Source: Lachnospiraceae bacterium
GTDB taxonomy: Bacteria > Bacillota > Clostridia > Lachnospirales > Lachnospiraceae
NCBI GenBank assembly: GCA_017964745.1
Contig: JAGCRJ010000210.1
Span: 1 to 6,120, forward strand
Direction: 5' to 3'
Length of the DNA stretch: 6,120 nt
A program made the translations under genes and the position numbers. The notes beneath the pieces are model-generated. The model saw only the letters and a list, made by a program, of their open reading frames with translations, was not told where the DNA came from and ran no database searches. This document shows positions 1-6,120 of this stretch, piece after piece (positions within the stretch are counted from its first letter, which is position 1; the number at the start of each line of letters is the position of its first letter).

Positions 1-693
1 TATTCCATCGGAAATATCCTCGAAAGAGCCTGGGGAACCGTAAAATATAATATTTTCATTTTCACCGGTATAGCACTTGCGATAGTATGTGCTTTTATCT
101 ATCTGCTCATAATACGTTTTTCGGGCAGTTATGAAGCTTTTGTCGCCATGGAGAACGCGAATATGGCCATGGACTGGTTTGCGTTCAGCACATATTACAT
201 CAATGTCTCCATATATATAGTCTTTGCAATGACTTATCCCAACGATATAGTCAGACTGTATTTCGTCATTCCGATCAAGATGAAATGGCTCGGTATTGTC
301 GATGCCGTGTATTTGATCATTATCCTCGTTGTCGGATACACTCCCGAGAAGGCAGCCGTTGTTGCGGCACTGCTCAACTGTCTTATTTTCTACCTGTCCA
401 ATATCAGGGGCAAGACACTCAATCCTTACCAGATCCACCGCAGGAACAGTTTTAACAGGGCGTACAAACAGGGAATGTCAAATTCCGGCAGGACGAGGAA
501 CACCGGCGGTGTAACCTCCCAGGCTTCGGATATAAAGATGAATCCGAGGTCACAGACGAGACATAAATGTGCCATCTGCGGAAAGACGGAGGTCTCGGAT
601 CCCGATATGGAATTCAGATACTGCTCCAAATGCGCAGGCAGCTATGAATATTGCCAGATACACCTTTTCACACACACCCATGTAAGGGGATAA
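1..693 (+). CDS. Rhomboid-like membrane protein with C-terminal zinc-finger-like tail (5' end missing)
   Basis: The frame is open from base 1, so the ATG at 148 is internal and the gene is cut by the window edge; 230 codons remain. The first codons carry an ERAWG motif followed by a hydrophobic helix (about 49-120), which is how the end of TM2 and TM3 look in rhomboid-fold proteins. Further hydrophobic segments lie at about 181-240, 256-342 and 352-405. The stretch YPNDIVRLYFVIPIKMKWL also resembles rhomboids. However, I find no GxSG serine motif before it and no histidine in the last helix, so I infer a non-proteolytic rhomboid relative. A polar linker leads to a Cys/His cluster at 568-681 with pattern C-x2-C-x14-C-x2-C-x6-C-x2-H-x3-H-x-H, probably a cytosolic zinc-binding module with MYND-like spacing. 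The stop lies one base before the next ATG. I believe similar proteins occur in other Lachnospiraceae; the function is unknown. Confidence 0.75.
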   Translation, partial: YSIGNILERAWGTVKYNIFIFTGIALAIVCAFIYLLIIRFSGSYEAFVAMENANMAMDWFAFSTYYINVSIYIVFAMTYPNDIVRLYFVIPIKMKWLGIVDAVYLIIILVVGYTPEKAAVVAALLNCLIFYLSNIRGKTLNPYQIHRRNSFNRAYKQGMSNSGRTRNTGGVTSQASDIKMNPRSQTRHKCAICGKTEVSDPDMEFRYCSKCAGSYEYCQIHLFTHTHVRG

Positions 694-694
694 G

Positions 695-1510
695 ATGGAT
701 AAAGAAGTACTTTTCGGTAAAACGCTCGAGGAGCTTCGCCGCAAGGCAGCCGTTCAGGGCGGATATATTGATAAGAATGAAATACTGGAGAAACTCGCTC
801 CTCTCGAACTCGATGAAGAGAAGACGGGAATGGTCTTTGATTATCTGAAGGGCAGAGGCATACGTTTCGACATAACCGTATCGGATAATGCGATCCCCGC
901 AGGCGATATCGAGCTGGACGGAGTGACTCCTTCCGAGAACGAAGCGGTCATATCGGAATTTGCACTTGATGAGATCGATACGGATTATCTGAACGCGTAT
1001 CTTGAAGGCCTTGAAGAACTTCCCGTTTATTCGGACGGTGAAAAGACCGCGTTTACGATCTCAGCTATGGCGGGAGAAGAGCGTTCGAAGGAAAAACTCA
1101 TAGGCTGCTATCTTAAGGACATAGTCGGCATTGCCCGCATCTACACCGGACAGGGCGTCCTTCTGGAGGACCTTATCGGAGAGGGCAATGAAGCTCTTGT
1201 GCGCGGAGTATCGATACTCGATTCACAGGAAAAACCGGGTGACTGCGAAGGCTTTCTCATGAAGCTTGTTATGGATGCAATGGAGGAACTGATAAGCGAA
1301 GCATCCTCCGAAAGCAGCCTTGAAGACAAGATCCTTAAGAAGGCCAACAAGGTATATGACAAAGCGATGGAACTTGCGGAAGAGCTTGAGAGAAAGGTCA
1401 CCGTAAAGGAAGTCGCGGAGTATGCCGGAATCTCCGAAAAGGCTGTAAGGGAAGCCATGGAGATAAGCGGATACAAGATCGAATGTATTGAGGACGATAG
1501 AGAGTCGTGA
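695..1510 (+). CDS. Shortened sigma-70-like protein (regions 1.1, 1.2-2.2 and 3-like; no region 4)
   Basis: This 271-aa protein starts at an ATG with AAGGGG five bases upstream, one base after the preceding stop. Residues 9-58 resemble sigma-70 region 1.1 (GGYIDKNEILEKL, then FDYLKGRGI). An acidic linker follows to about residue 110. Residues 112-175 resemble regions 1.2-2.2: KEKLIGCYLKDIVGIARIY corresponds to the 'A+..LieaNLRLVV.iA+.Y' block and D159-N165 (DLIGEGN) to the DLIQEGN motif that contacts the RNA polymerase beta-prime coiled coil. The aromatic, tryptophan-rich region 2.3/2.4 that melts and reads the -10 box is replaced by an unrelated-looking helix. Residues 219-258 resemble region 3, with a helix-turn-helix (VTVKEVAEYAGISEKAVREA). 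The protein then ends, without region 4. It may be a polymerase-binding regulator or a decayed sigma; a working sigma factor is unlikely. The domain reading is by eye only. Confidence 0.7.
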   Translation: MDKEVLFGKTLEELRRKAAVQGGYIDKNEILEKLAPLELDEEKTGMVFDYLKGRGIRFDITVSDNAIPAGDIELDGVTPSENEAVISEFALDEIDTDYLNAYLEGLEELPVYSDGEKTAFTISAMAGEERSKEKLIGCYLKDIVGIARIYTGQGVLLEDLIGEGNEALVRGVSILDSQEKPGDCEGFLMKLVMDAMEELISEASSESSLEDKILKKANKVYDKAMELAEELERKVTVKEVAEYAGISEKAVREAMEISGYKIECIEDDRES

Positions 1511-1926
1511 CGAAACAGACTTACGAAGATTATAAATACTTTATTCAGGATACGGGATATTTCTATGTGGGCAGCAAGTACACCCTTCAGGAGATAACCG
1601 AATGCGAGGACATCCTTTTTAAGTTCCGCAAGGTTGTCGCAGAGAGCATCATCCCGAAGTATACGAACACGGATACCCTTGAGACCGTGCTCTATTATCT
1701 TGAAAAGGAAAGCTTTGTATTCCAGATCCTGAAGCAGATGAATGCGCAGGTGCGCGTCAGCATTCTTCAGACCGGGAAGTCTGTTTTCGGAAAAGAAAAA
1801 GAACGCTATGTAACGAAATACATCGGCATCAAAGATCTTGTCGCGATAAGCGAAGAAGACAAGAAGAAACTCAGTGTTGTCATACAGGAACTGAAAGGAA
1901 GCAAACTGGCGCTCCTTACTGTATGA
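1507..1926 (+). CDS. Conserved-looking hypothetical protein, 139 aa, GTG start
   Basis: The start is a GTG inside the GTGA overlap with the stop of the sigma-like gene, a classic arrangement for translational coupling. The next in-frame ATG is at 1738 and would remove over half the protein, so GTG is preferred; GAGG at 1490-1493 and AGAGAG just upstream are weak ribosome-site candidates. The product is soluble, with no signal peptide or membrane helix. It looks alpha/beta: an aromatic N-terminus (YEDYKYFIQDTGYFYVG), a charged block with ECEDILFKFRKVV, a helix with LETVLYYL, a basic FGKEKERYVTKY segment, and a C-terminal strand ending SKLALLTV. I do not recognise a named domain or catalytic motif. 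I recall similar short proteins in Lachnospiraceae, but cannot name a function. Its coupling to the sigma-like gene suggests the two are made together, possibly as partners; that is inference. Confidence 0.8.
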   Translation: MTKQTYEDYKYFIQDTGYFYVGSKYTLQEITECEDILFKFRKVVAESIIPKYTNTDTLETVLYYLEKESFVFQILKQMNAQVRVSILQTGKSVFGKEKERYVTKYIGIKDLVAISEEDKKKLSVVIQELKGSKLALLTV

Positions 1927-1937
1927 TCTTTGACCGG

Positions 1938-1944
1938 AAAAGGA
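1938..1944 (+). promoter_or_regulatory. Ribosome binding site fixing the peptidase start at 1951
   Basis: AAAAGGA sits six bases before the ATG at 1951. The longer in-frame alternative, a TTG at 1930, has no purine-rich site in front of it and would place this Shine-Dalgarno inside the coding region, so 1951 is preferred. Confidence 0.8.
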
Positions 1945-1950
1945 ACAGCT

Positions 1951-4866
1951 ATGGAACTTGAAAAGCTTAAAAGCTATGAGATACTTGAAAAATATGATCT
2001 TGCGGATATCGCATCCGTCGGCTACCGCCTGGTCCATAAGAAGACCGGTGCGAGGGTATGCCTGATCGAAAACGATGATAACAACAAGGTCTTTTCGATA
2101 GCATTCAGGACTCCGCCCACCGATTCCACGGGCGTTGCACACATTCTCGAACATTCCACCCTGTGCGGTTCAAGGGAATTTCCTTTAAAGGATCCCTTCG
2201 TTGAGCTGGTAAAGGGTTCTCTCAATACATTCTTAAATGCTATGACGTATCCGGATAAGACCGTTTATCCGATCGCAAGCACCAATGATGCGGACTTCAG
2301 GAATCTGATGCACGTTTATCTTGATGCGGTTTTCTATCCCAATGTCTACAAGAACGAGAGCATCTTCCGTCAGGAGGGATGGCATTACGAATATGATGAT
2401 GAAGGAAAGCTCATCATCAACGGTGTCGTATACAACGAGATGAAGGGCGCGAGATCGTCCGCCGAAGACATCATCTCGTCAGAGTCAATGTTCTCTCTTT
2501 TCCCGGATACAGCATACGGTGTCGAATCCGGAGGAGATCCCGACTGCATTCCCGCACTGACATATGAGCAGTTCCTCGATTTCCACAGAAGATATTATCA
2601 TCCTTCCAATTCCTATATCCTTCTGTACGGAAACTGCGACATGGCCGAGAATCTCGATTTCATCGACAGGAAATACCTGTCCAGATTCAGTGCTCTCGAG
2701 ATCGATTCTTCAATAAAGCTTCAAGATCCCTTCAAGCAGCCCGTTCATGTAAATAAGCAGTGCCCGCTTTCACAGGGAGAAAACGCCGATGAGAATACTT
2801 TCTTTTCGGTCAACTTTGCATTGGATGCGGACCTTGACGGCAAGACCAGACGTGCGTTCGACATGATCGACTACGCACTTGTTTCATATCCCGGTGCCCC
2901 CTTGCGTAAGATCCTTACGGAGCAGGGCGTGGTCGGCGATGTGTCCAGCCGTTTTGAAACTTCCGTAAGACAGCCCTTCTACAGCATCATCGGCAAGGAT
3001 GCCGCAATGAGCATGGAGACGAGGTTCGGACAGCTCATTACCGAGACCATCGAGTCCGTTGCAAAGAAGGGATTTGACAAAAATGCCCTCAGGGCCGCGA
3101 TCGATTCCGCCGAATTCCGTTACAGGGAAGCGGATTACGGAAGATATCCCAAGGGGCTTATGTACTGCCTGAACATGTATGATTCATGGCTCTATGACGA
3201 TACCAAGCCTTTCGATTACATTATCGCGGGTGATGATTTCGATTTCCTCAGGGAAAACATCGATACCGGATATTTCGAAAAGCTTGTAAGAAAGTATCTG
3301 ATCGGCAATAAGCATAAGAGCTATGTATGCGTCCGTCCCACCGAGGGTGTTCTCGAGGCAAAGGAAAAAGAGCTCCGCAAAAAGCTCGACATACTTCAGG
3401 AGAGACTTTCTCCCGAAGAGAAAAAGGCTATCGATACCATCAAGGAAAAGCTTGATAAATTCAGGGATACTCCCGATTCCGAAGCTGCGGTAAGATCGCT
3501 TCCGATGCTTCAGAGAAGTGACCTTAAGAGAGAGGCGGAAGCCTTCACGAACGATATTTCGGATGTGGACGGAATTCCTTTTGTATTTCACGATATCGAT
3601 ACCAGACGTATCGGTTATCTGAGACTGGCTTTTAAGATCGACGAGATAGGAACGGATTTTGTTCCGTATGTCGGACTTCTCAGAGACGTGCTGTCCATGG
3701 TCGATACCGACAGCCATAAATATGAAGAGCTCAGTCCCCTCATCGATCTTTGCATGGGCGGATTTTCGGTTTCCACCGAGCATTATCCTTTATTCGGAAA
3801 GCCGGATGAGTTCACCGCAACCTTTGAGATGAAAGGAAAGTTTTTCTTTGAAAGATCGGACGAAGCTTTCGATCTGTTCAGGGAGATACTTCTTACATCC
3901 CGATTCAAGGATCTAAAGAGGATAAGAGATATTCTTGTCGAGATCAAGAACGGAATGCAGTCCTCCTTCCTTTCAGCGGGACATTCGGTGGCTTCCGCAA
4001 GGGCACTTGCATCCGTATCTAAGGAAGCTGCATATAACGAGCTTATGTCCGGTGTCACCTATTACCGGTTTATCTGTAATCTTCTTGCCGATTATGAATC
4101 GTCCAAGGCAAACCTTCAGGAATGCCTTACATATGTGACCGGACTTATCTTCAGACCGGAAAATCTGATAGTGGATTATACGGGAAGTACGGAAGAGGCC
4201 GATAAGCTTAAGGAAAAGATTCTTTCTTTCAAAACGGAGCTTTATACCGAAAAGCATCGCCCCGCAAGAAAGAATATCGAACTTATCAAAAAGAATGAGG
4301 GACTTACCACATCGGGGCAGGTCGTATTTGTCTGCAGGGCCGGACTTTTCAACAGGCACGGTCTTGTATATGACGGCGTTCTCAAGGTGCTCAGGGTATA
4401 CCTCGGATACAATTATCTCTGGGTGAATGTCAGGGTCAAGGGCGGTGCCTACGGAGTCATGAACAATTTCGGAATGAACGGATCTGCATTTTTTGTTTCG
4501 TACCGTGACCCGAACCTTACAAAAACCGTCGATGTATATGAAGGGGCAGCAGACGATGTTGCGGCCTTCGATGCAGACGAGCGGGAGATGACCAAACTGA
4601 TCATCGGAACCGTGAGTGAACTCGATATACCTCTCACCCCCTCCGCAAGGGGAGCGAGAAGCTTTGCCGCTTATATGACAGGCATGACCTTCGATGAGGT
4701 ACAGAGGCAGAGGGATCAGGTTCTTGACTGTACACCTGCCGATATGAGAAGGATGGCGGAGTATATCAGGGAGTTCATGGCCGACAACAAGCTTTTTGTA
4801 GTCGGAAACGAAACACTCATCAGGGAAAACGAAGATCTTTTCGGAACCGTAGAGAGTCTGCTGTAA
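1951..4866 (+). CDS. M16C zinc metallopeptidase, presequence protease (PreP)-like, insulinase superfamily
   Basis: A 971-aa single-chain peptidase of the PreP/M16C type, whose members are about 970-1000 aa and degrade unstructured peptides inside a closed two-half chamber. The inverted zinc motif HxxEH is at H64-E67-H68 (HILEH), with E67 the catalytic base. The third ligand is predicted to be E163 in VVYNEMKGARSS, 95 residues after H68, matching the spacing in plant PreP. The C-terminal half has R828 and Y834 (VRVKGGAYGV), the pair that completes the active site in this family. Order: catalytic N-terminal domain about 20-190; M16 C-terminal domain from about 203 to 390; M16C-associated region about 455-705, opening with a charged helical hairpin; then the fourth domain. 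There is no signal peptide, so I infer a cytosolic enzyme clearing peptides, possibly released signal peptides. It appears intact and active. It starts 24 bases after the preceding gene and probably shares its transcript. Confidence 0.95.
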   Translation: MELEKLKSYEILEKYDLADIASVGYRLVHKKTGARVCLIENDDNNKVFSIAFRTPPTDSTGVAHILEHSTLCGSREFPLKDPFVELVKGSLNTFLNAMTYPDKTVYPIASTNDADFRNLMHVYLDAVFYPNVYKNESIFRQEGWHYEYDDEGKLIINGVVYNEMKGARSSAEDIISSESMFSLFPDTAYGVESGGDPDCIPALTYEQFLDFHRRYYHPSNSYILLYGNCDMAENLDFIDRKYLSRFSALEIDSSIKLQDPFKQPVHVNKQCPLSQGENADENTFFSVNFALDADLDGKTRRAFDMIDYALVSYPGAPLRKILTEQGVVGDVSSRFETSVRQPFYSIIGKDAAMSMETRFGQLITETIESVAKKGFDKNALRAAIDSAEFRYREADYGRYPKGLMYCLNMYDSWLYDDTKPFDYIIAGDDFDFLRENIDTGYFEKLVRKYLIGNKHKSYVCVRPTEGVLEAKEKELRKKLDILQERLSPEEKKAIDTIKEKLDKFRDTPDSEAAVRSLPMLQRSDLKREAEAFTNDISDVDGIPFVFHDIDTRRIGYLRLAFKIDEIGTDFVPYVGLLRDVLSMVDTDSHKYEELSPLIDLCMGGFSVSTEHYPLFGKPDEFTATFEMKGKFFFERSDEAFDLFREILLTSRFKDLKRIRDILVEIKNGMQSSFLSAGHSVASARALASVSKEAAYNELMSGVTYYRFICNLLADYESSKANLQECLTYVTGLIFRPENLIVDYTGSTEEADKLKEKILSFKTELYTEKHRPARKNIELIKKNEGLTTSGQVVFVCRAGLFNRHGLVYDGVLKVLRVYLGYNYLWVNVRVKGGAYGVMNNFGMNGSAFFVSYRDPNLTKTVDVYEGAADDVAAFDADEREMTKLIIGTVSELDIPLTPSARGARSFAAYMTGMTFDEVQRQRDQVLDCTPADMRRMAEYIREFMADNKLFVVGNETLIRENEDLFGTVESLL

Positions 4867-4876
4867 GGTTGATTAC

Positions 4877-4882
4877 AGGAGG
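4877..4882 (+). promoter_or_regulatory. Ribosome binding site fixing the lipoprotein start at 4890
   Basis: A consensus AGGAGG lies seven bases before the ATG at 4890. An in-frame TTG at 4869 would extend the protein by seven residues but lacks such a site and would push the signal peptide away from the N-terminus, so 4890 is chosen. Confidence 0.9.
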
Positions 4883-4889
4883 AAACTTT

Positions 4890-6026
4890 ATGAAAAAGAA
4901 TTCGATGTTCAAAAAACTTATTGCCGCAGGTATCTGCTCTATGGCGTTCCTTACCGGATGCGGCGGAGCTTCTTACGATTCCGCTGCAGGTAACGGCGCA
5001 TATTATGCAACTGCTCCCACAGCCGGTGAAAGCTACGATTATAAGGGCGATGAATATGATTACGGCTACTTTGATGACTATGCTGTCGCTGAAATGGAGA
5101 TGGCCTCTGAAGGCACAGACCCCGGTTCAGCTGCCCGTCTCGGAGATTCCGGTGCGACCACTCCCCAGACTGCCGATCTGAACAGAAAACTGATCACCAC
5201 CGCCAACATCGATGTAGAGACCAAGGAATTTGATAAGCTCTACAACGATATCGAGACATATGTCAGAAACGCAGGCGGATATCTTGAGTCCATCAACACC
5301 TACAACGGAAGCCGTTATAACGGCCAGGTTGTGGAAAGACACGCAAATCTTACCGTAAGGATACCCGCACAGAGCCTTGATGCGTTCCTTGAAGAGATCG
5401 GAAATGCCGGCAACATTACCAACAGAAGCCAGAATGTTGAAGACATTACCCTTACCTATGTTGACCTCGAAGCTCACAAGAAGACTCTTATGGATGAGCA
5501 GGAACGTCTTGAGGAGTTTCTCAGGGAAGCAGAGACCATCGAGGATATCATTTACATAGAGGACAGACTCGCAGGTATCAGATACCAGCTCGAGAGTATG
5601 GAAAGCCAGCTCCGTACCTATGACAATAAGGTCAATTACTCAACCGTATATCTCAATATAAATGAGGTGGTAGAGTATACTCCCATTGTTTATGAAGAGC
5701 CCACTGTCTGGGAGAGAATGAAGGAAGGCTTCGGCGATTCCATCGAAGACATCAAGAGAGGATTCCAGAATTTCGCAGTATGGTTCGTATCCAACGTCAT
5801 CTACCTTGCAATCTTCGCTATCATCATCTTTGCAATAGTAAGATGGATCCTTTACCTTGCATCCGACAAGAGAGCAGCCAGGAAGGCGGCAAAGCGTGCA
5901 AAGAAGCAGAAGGCTCAGTACGAAGCATATCAGAATACGATGAACACTCTTACAAACGCAGAGCCTGTTACCGGTCAGACCACTCCCAAGACCGATGCGC
6001 CTGCCGAAAATAAAGAGAATAAATAA
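4890..6026 (+). CDS. DUF4349 domain lipoprotein with C-terminal membrane helix
   Basis: A 378-aa envelope protein of unknown role. The N-terminus is a lipoprotein signal: basic KKNSMFKK, a hydrophobic core, and lipobox LTGC with lipidated Cys24. Residues 29-64 are a Tyr/Asp/Gly-rich low-complexity linker with nine tyrosines. The DUF4349 domain spans about 99-320: it opens RKLITTANIDVETKEFDKL, includes GGYLES and ANLTVRIPAQSLDAFLEEI, and contains a long charged coiled coil at about 190-249 (DLEAHKKTLMDEQERLEEF). A single membrane helix covers about 299-323, followed by a strongly basic tail (KRAARKAAKRAKKQK) and a polar C-terminus, predicted cytosolic. The protein is thus tethered to the membrane at both ends. 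Family members are widespread in Gram-positive bacteria and have no established function that I know of. It starts 23 bases after the peptidase stop, so co-expression is likely. Confidence 0.92.
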   Translation: MKKNSMFKKLIAAGICSMAFLTGCGGASYDSAAGNGAYYATAPTAGESYDYKGDEYDYGYFDDYAVAEMEMASEGTDPGSAARLGDSGATTPQTADLNRKLITTANIDVETKEFDKLYNDIETYVRNAGGYLESINTYNGSRYNGQVVERHANLTVRIPAQSLDAFLEEIGNAGNITNRSQNVEDITLTYVDLEAHKKTLMDEQERLEEFLREAETIEDIIYIEDRLAGIRYQLESMESQLRTYDNKVNYSTVYLNINEVVEYTPIVYEEPTVWERMKEGFGDSIEDIKRGFQNFAVWFVSNVIYLAIFAIIIFAIVRWILYLASDKRAARKAAKRAKKQKAQYEAYQNTMNTLTNAEPVTGQTTPKTDAPAENKENK

Positions 6027-6033
6027 TTTATGC

Positions 6034-6066
6034 GGGTGAACGCGGGGACGGTTCCTGCGTTCACCC
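6034..6066 (+). repeat. Perfect inverted repeat / hairpin with GGGGACGGTTCC core, between DUF4349 gene and era-like gene
   Basis: Arms GGGTGAACGC (6034-6043) and GCGTTCACCC (6057-6066) are exact reverse complements over 10 bases. The interior pairs for five more positions, two of them G-U in RNA, leaving a CGG triloop at 6049-6051, so the whole element folds as a 15-pair stem. No T-tract follows on the plus strand (the next bases are AAAAGGATG), so it is not a typical intrinsic terminator. The core resembles REP-like palindromes that I associate from memory with Y1-transposase elements in many bacteria. It may be a dispersed repeat, an RNA-stability hairpin or a weak terminator. Confidence 0.8.
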
Positions 6067-6073
6067 AAAAGGA
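6067..6073 (+). promoter_or_regulatory. Ribosome binding site of the era-like gene
   Basis: AAAAGGA lies five bases before the ATG at 6079 and begins directly after the last base of the hairpin. The stem therefore leaves the site free but adjacent, which could affect ribosome access. An ATG at 6073 is followed at once by TAA and cannot be the start. Confidence 0.7.
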
Positions 6074-6078
6074 TGTAA

Positions 6079-6120
6079 ATGTCAGAAAAGAAATCCGGTT
6101 TTGTCGGCGTCATCGGAAAA
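6079..6120 (+). CDS. era: Probable GTPase Era, N-terminus only (cut by right edge)
   Basis: Only 14 codons are present: MSEKKSGFVGVIGK. A lysine-rich start followed by SGFV and a hydrophobic strand ending in IGK/R is how Era begins just before its P-loop (usually RPNVGKST); the P-loop itself would be outside the window. Era is an essential GTPase that binds 16S rRNA and helps assemble the 30S subunit. The start is supported by AAAAGGA five bases upstream. I also recall era close to M16C-peptidase and DUF4349 genes in Lachnospiraceae, which agrees with the order here. The alternative is another small P-loop GTPase; the fragment is too short to exclude that. Confidence 0.65.
   Translation, partial: MSEKKSGFVGVIGK

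Noticed and set aside
1930..1950. TTG start extending the peptidase by seven residues
   Set aside because: No Shine-Dalgarno precedes it, whereas AAAAGGA is ideally placed for the ATG at 1951.
1141..2154. A 337-codon open frame on the minus strand
   Set aside because: It lies antisense to three well-supported plus-strand genes, its translation is Phe/Ser-rich without any recognisable domain, and its length is explained by the codon bias of the genes opposite.
3184..3783. A 199-codon minus-strand open frame inside the peptidase gene
   Set aside because: It is fully antisense to conserved M16C coding sequence and shows no motif or own ribosome site; treated as a shadow frame.
6024..6078. Intrinsic terminator for the operon
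   Set aside because: The stem is strong, but the plus strand continues with AAAAGGATG and no run of T; a conventional Rho-independent terminator is not supported.
6073..6078. A start-stop minimal ORF (ATG TAA) directly before the era-like ATG
   Set aside because: It overlaps the last base of the Shine-Dalgarno and is too close to be initiated separately; most likely chance, since the spacing suits the ATG at 6079.
5640..6113. A 157-codon minus-strand frame spanning the end of the lipoprotein gene and the hairpin
   Set aside because: It is antisense to the membrane helix and basic tail of the DUF4349 protein, and its Cys/Leu-rich translation mirrors that sequence rather than a real protein.

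Overview
The window is a single, tightly packed, plus-strand gene run that looks like one operon from a Lachnospiraceae-type Firmicute (class Clostridia). The evidence is mid-range base composition, strong purine-rich Shine-Dalgarno sites (AGGAGG, AAAAGGA), a mixture of ATG and GTG starts, overlapping or near-abutting genes, and a gene set I associate with that family: an M16C presequence-protease-like peptidase, a DUF4349 lipoprotein, then what looks like era. The genus cannot be fixed from the sequence.

Layout: (1) bases 1-693, the 3' part of a rhomboid-like membrane protein with a C-terminal Cys/His cluster, cut by the left edge; (2) 695-1510, a 271-aa protein that reads as a shortened sigma-70 factor, with region 1.1, regions 1.2-2.2 and a region-3-like helix-turn-helix but no recognisable promoter-reading region 2.3/2.4 and no region 4; (3) 1507-1926, a 139-aa protein of unknown function, overlapping the previous gene by 4 bases; (4) 1951-4866, a complete 971-aa M16C metallopeptidase with all catalytic residues visible; (5) 4890-6026, a 378-aa DUF4349 lipoprotein with an extracytoplasmic coiled-coil domain, one C-terminal membrane helix and a basic cytoplasmic tail; (6) 6034-6066, a perfect hairpin in the only sizeable intergenic gap; (7) 6079 to the right edge, the first 14 codons of a gene that resembles GTPase era.

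Intergenic gaps before the hairpin are -4 to 24 bases, so genes 1-5 are probably co-transcribed. The hairpin has no T-tract after it, so transcription may continue into era. No promoter can be identified inside the window; the operon promoter must lie to the left. Functionally the set is mixed: two envelope proteins, a cytosolic peptidase, a possible RNA-polymerase-binding protein, one unknown and a ribosome-assembly GTPase. The most unusual item is the sigma-like protein. Nothing in the window indicates phage, insertion sequence genes, CRISPR, tRNA or rRNA.
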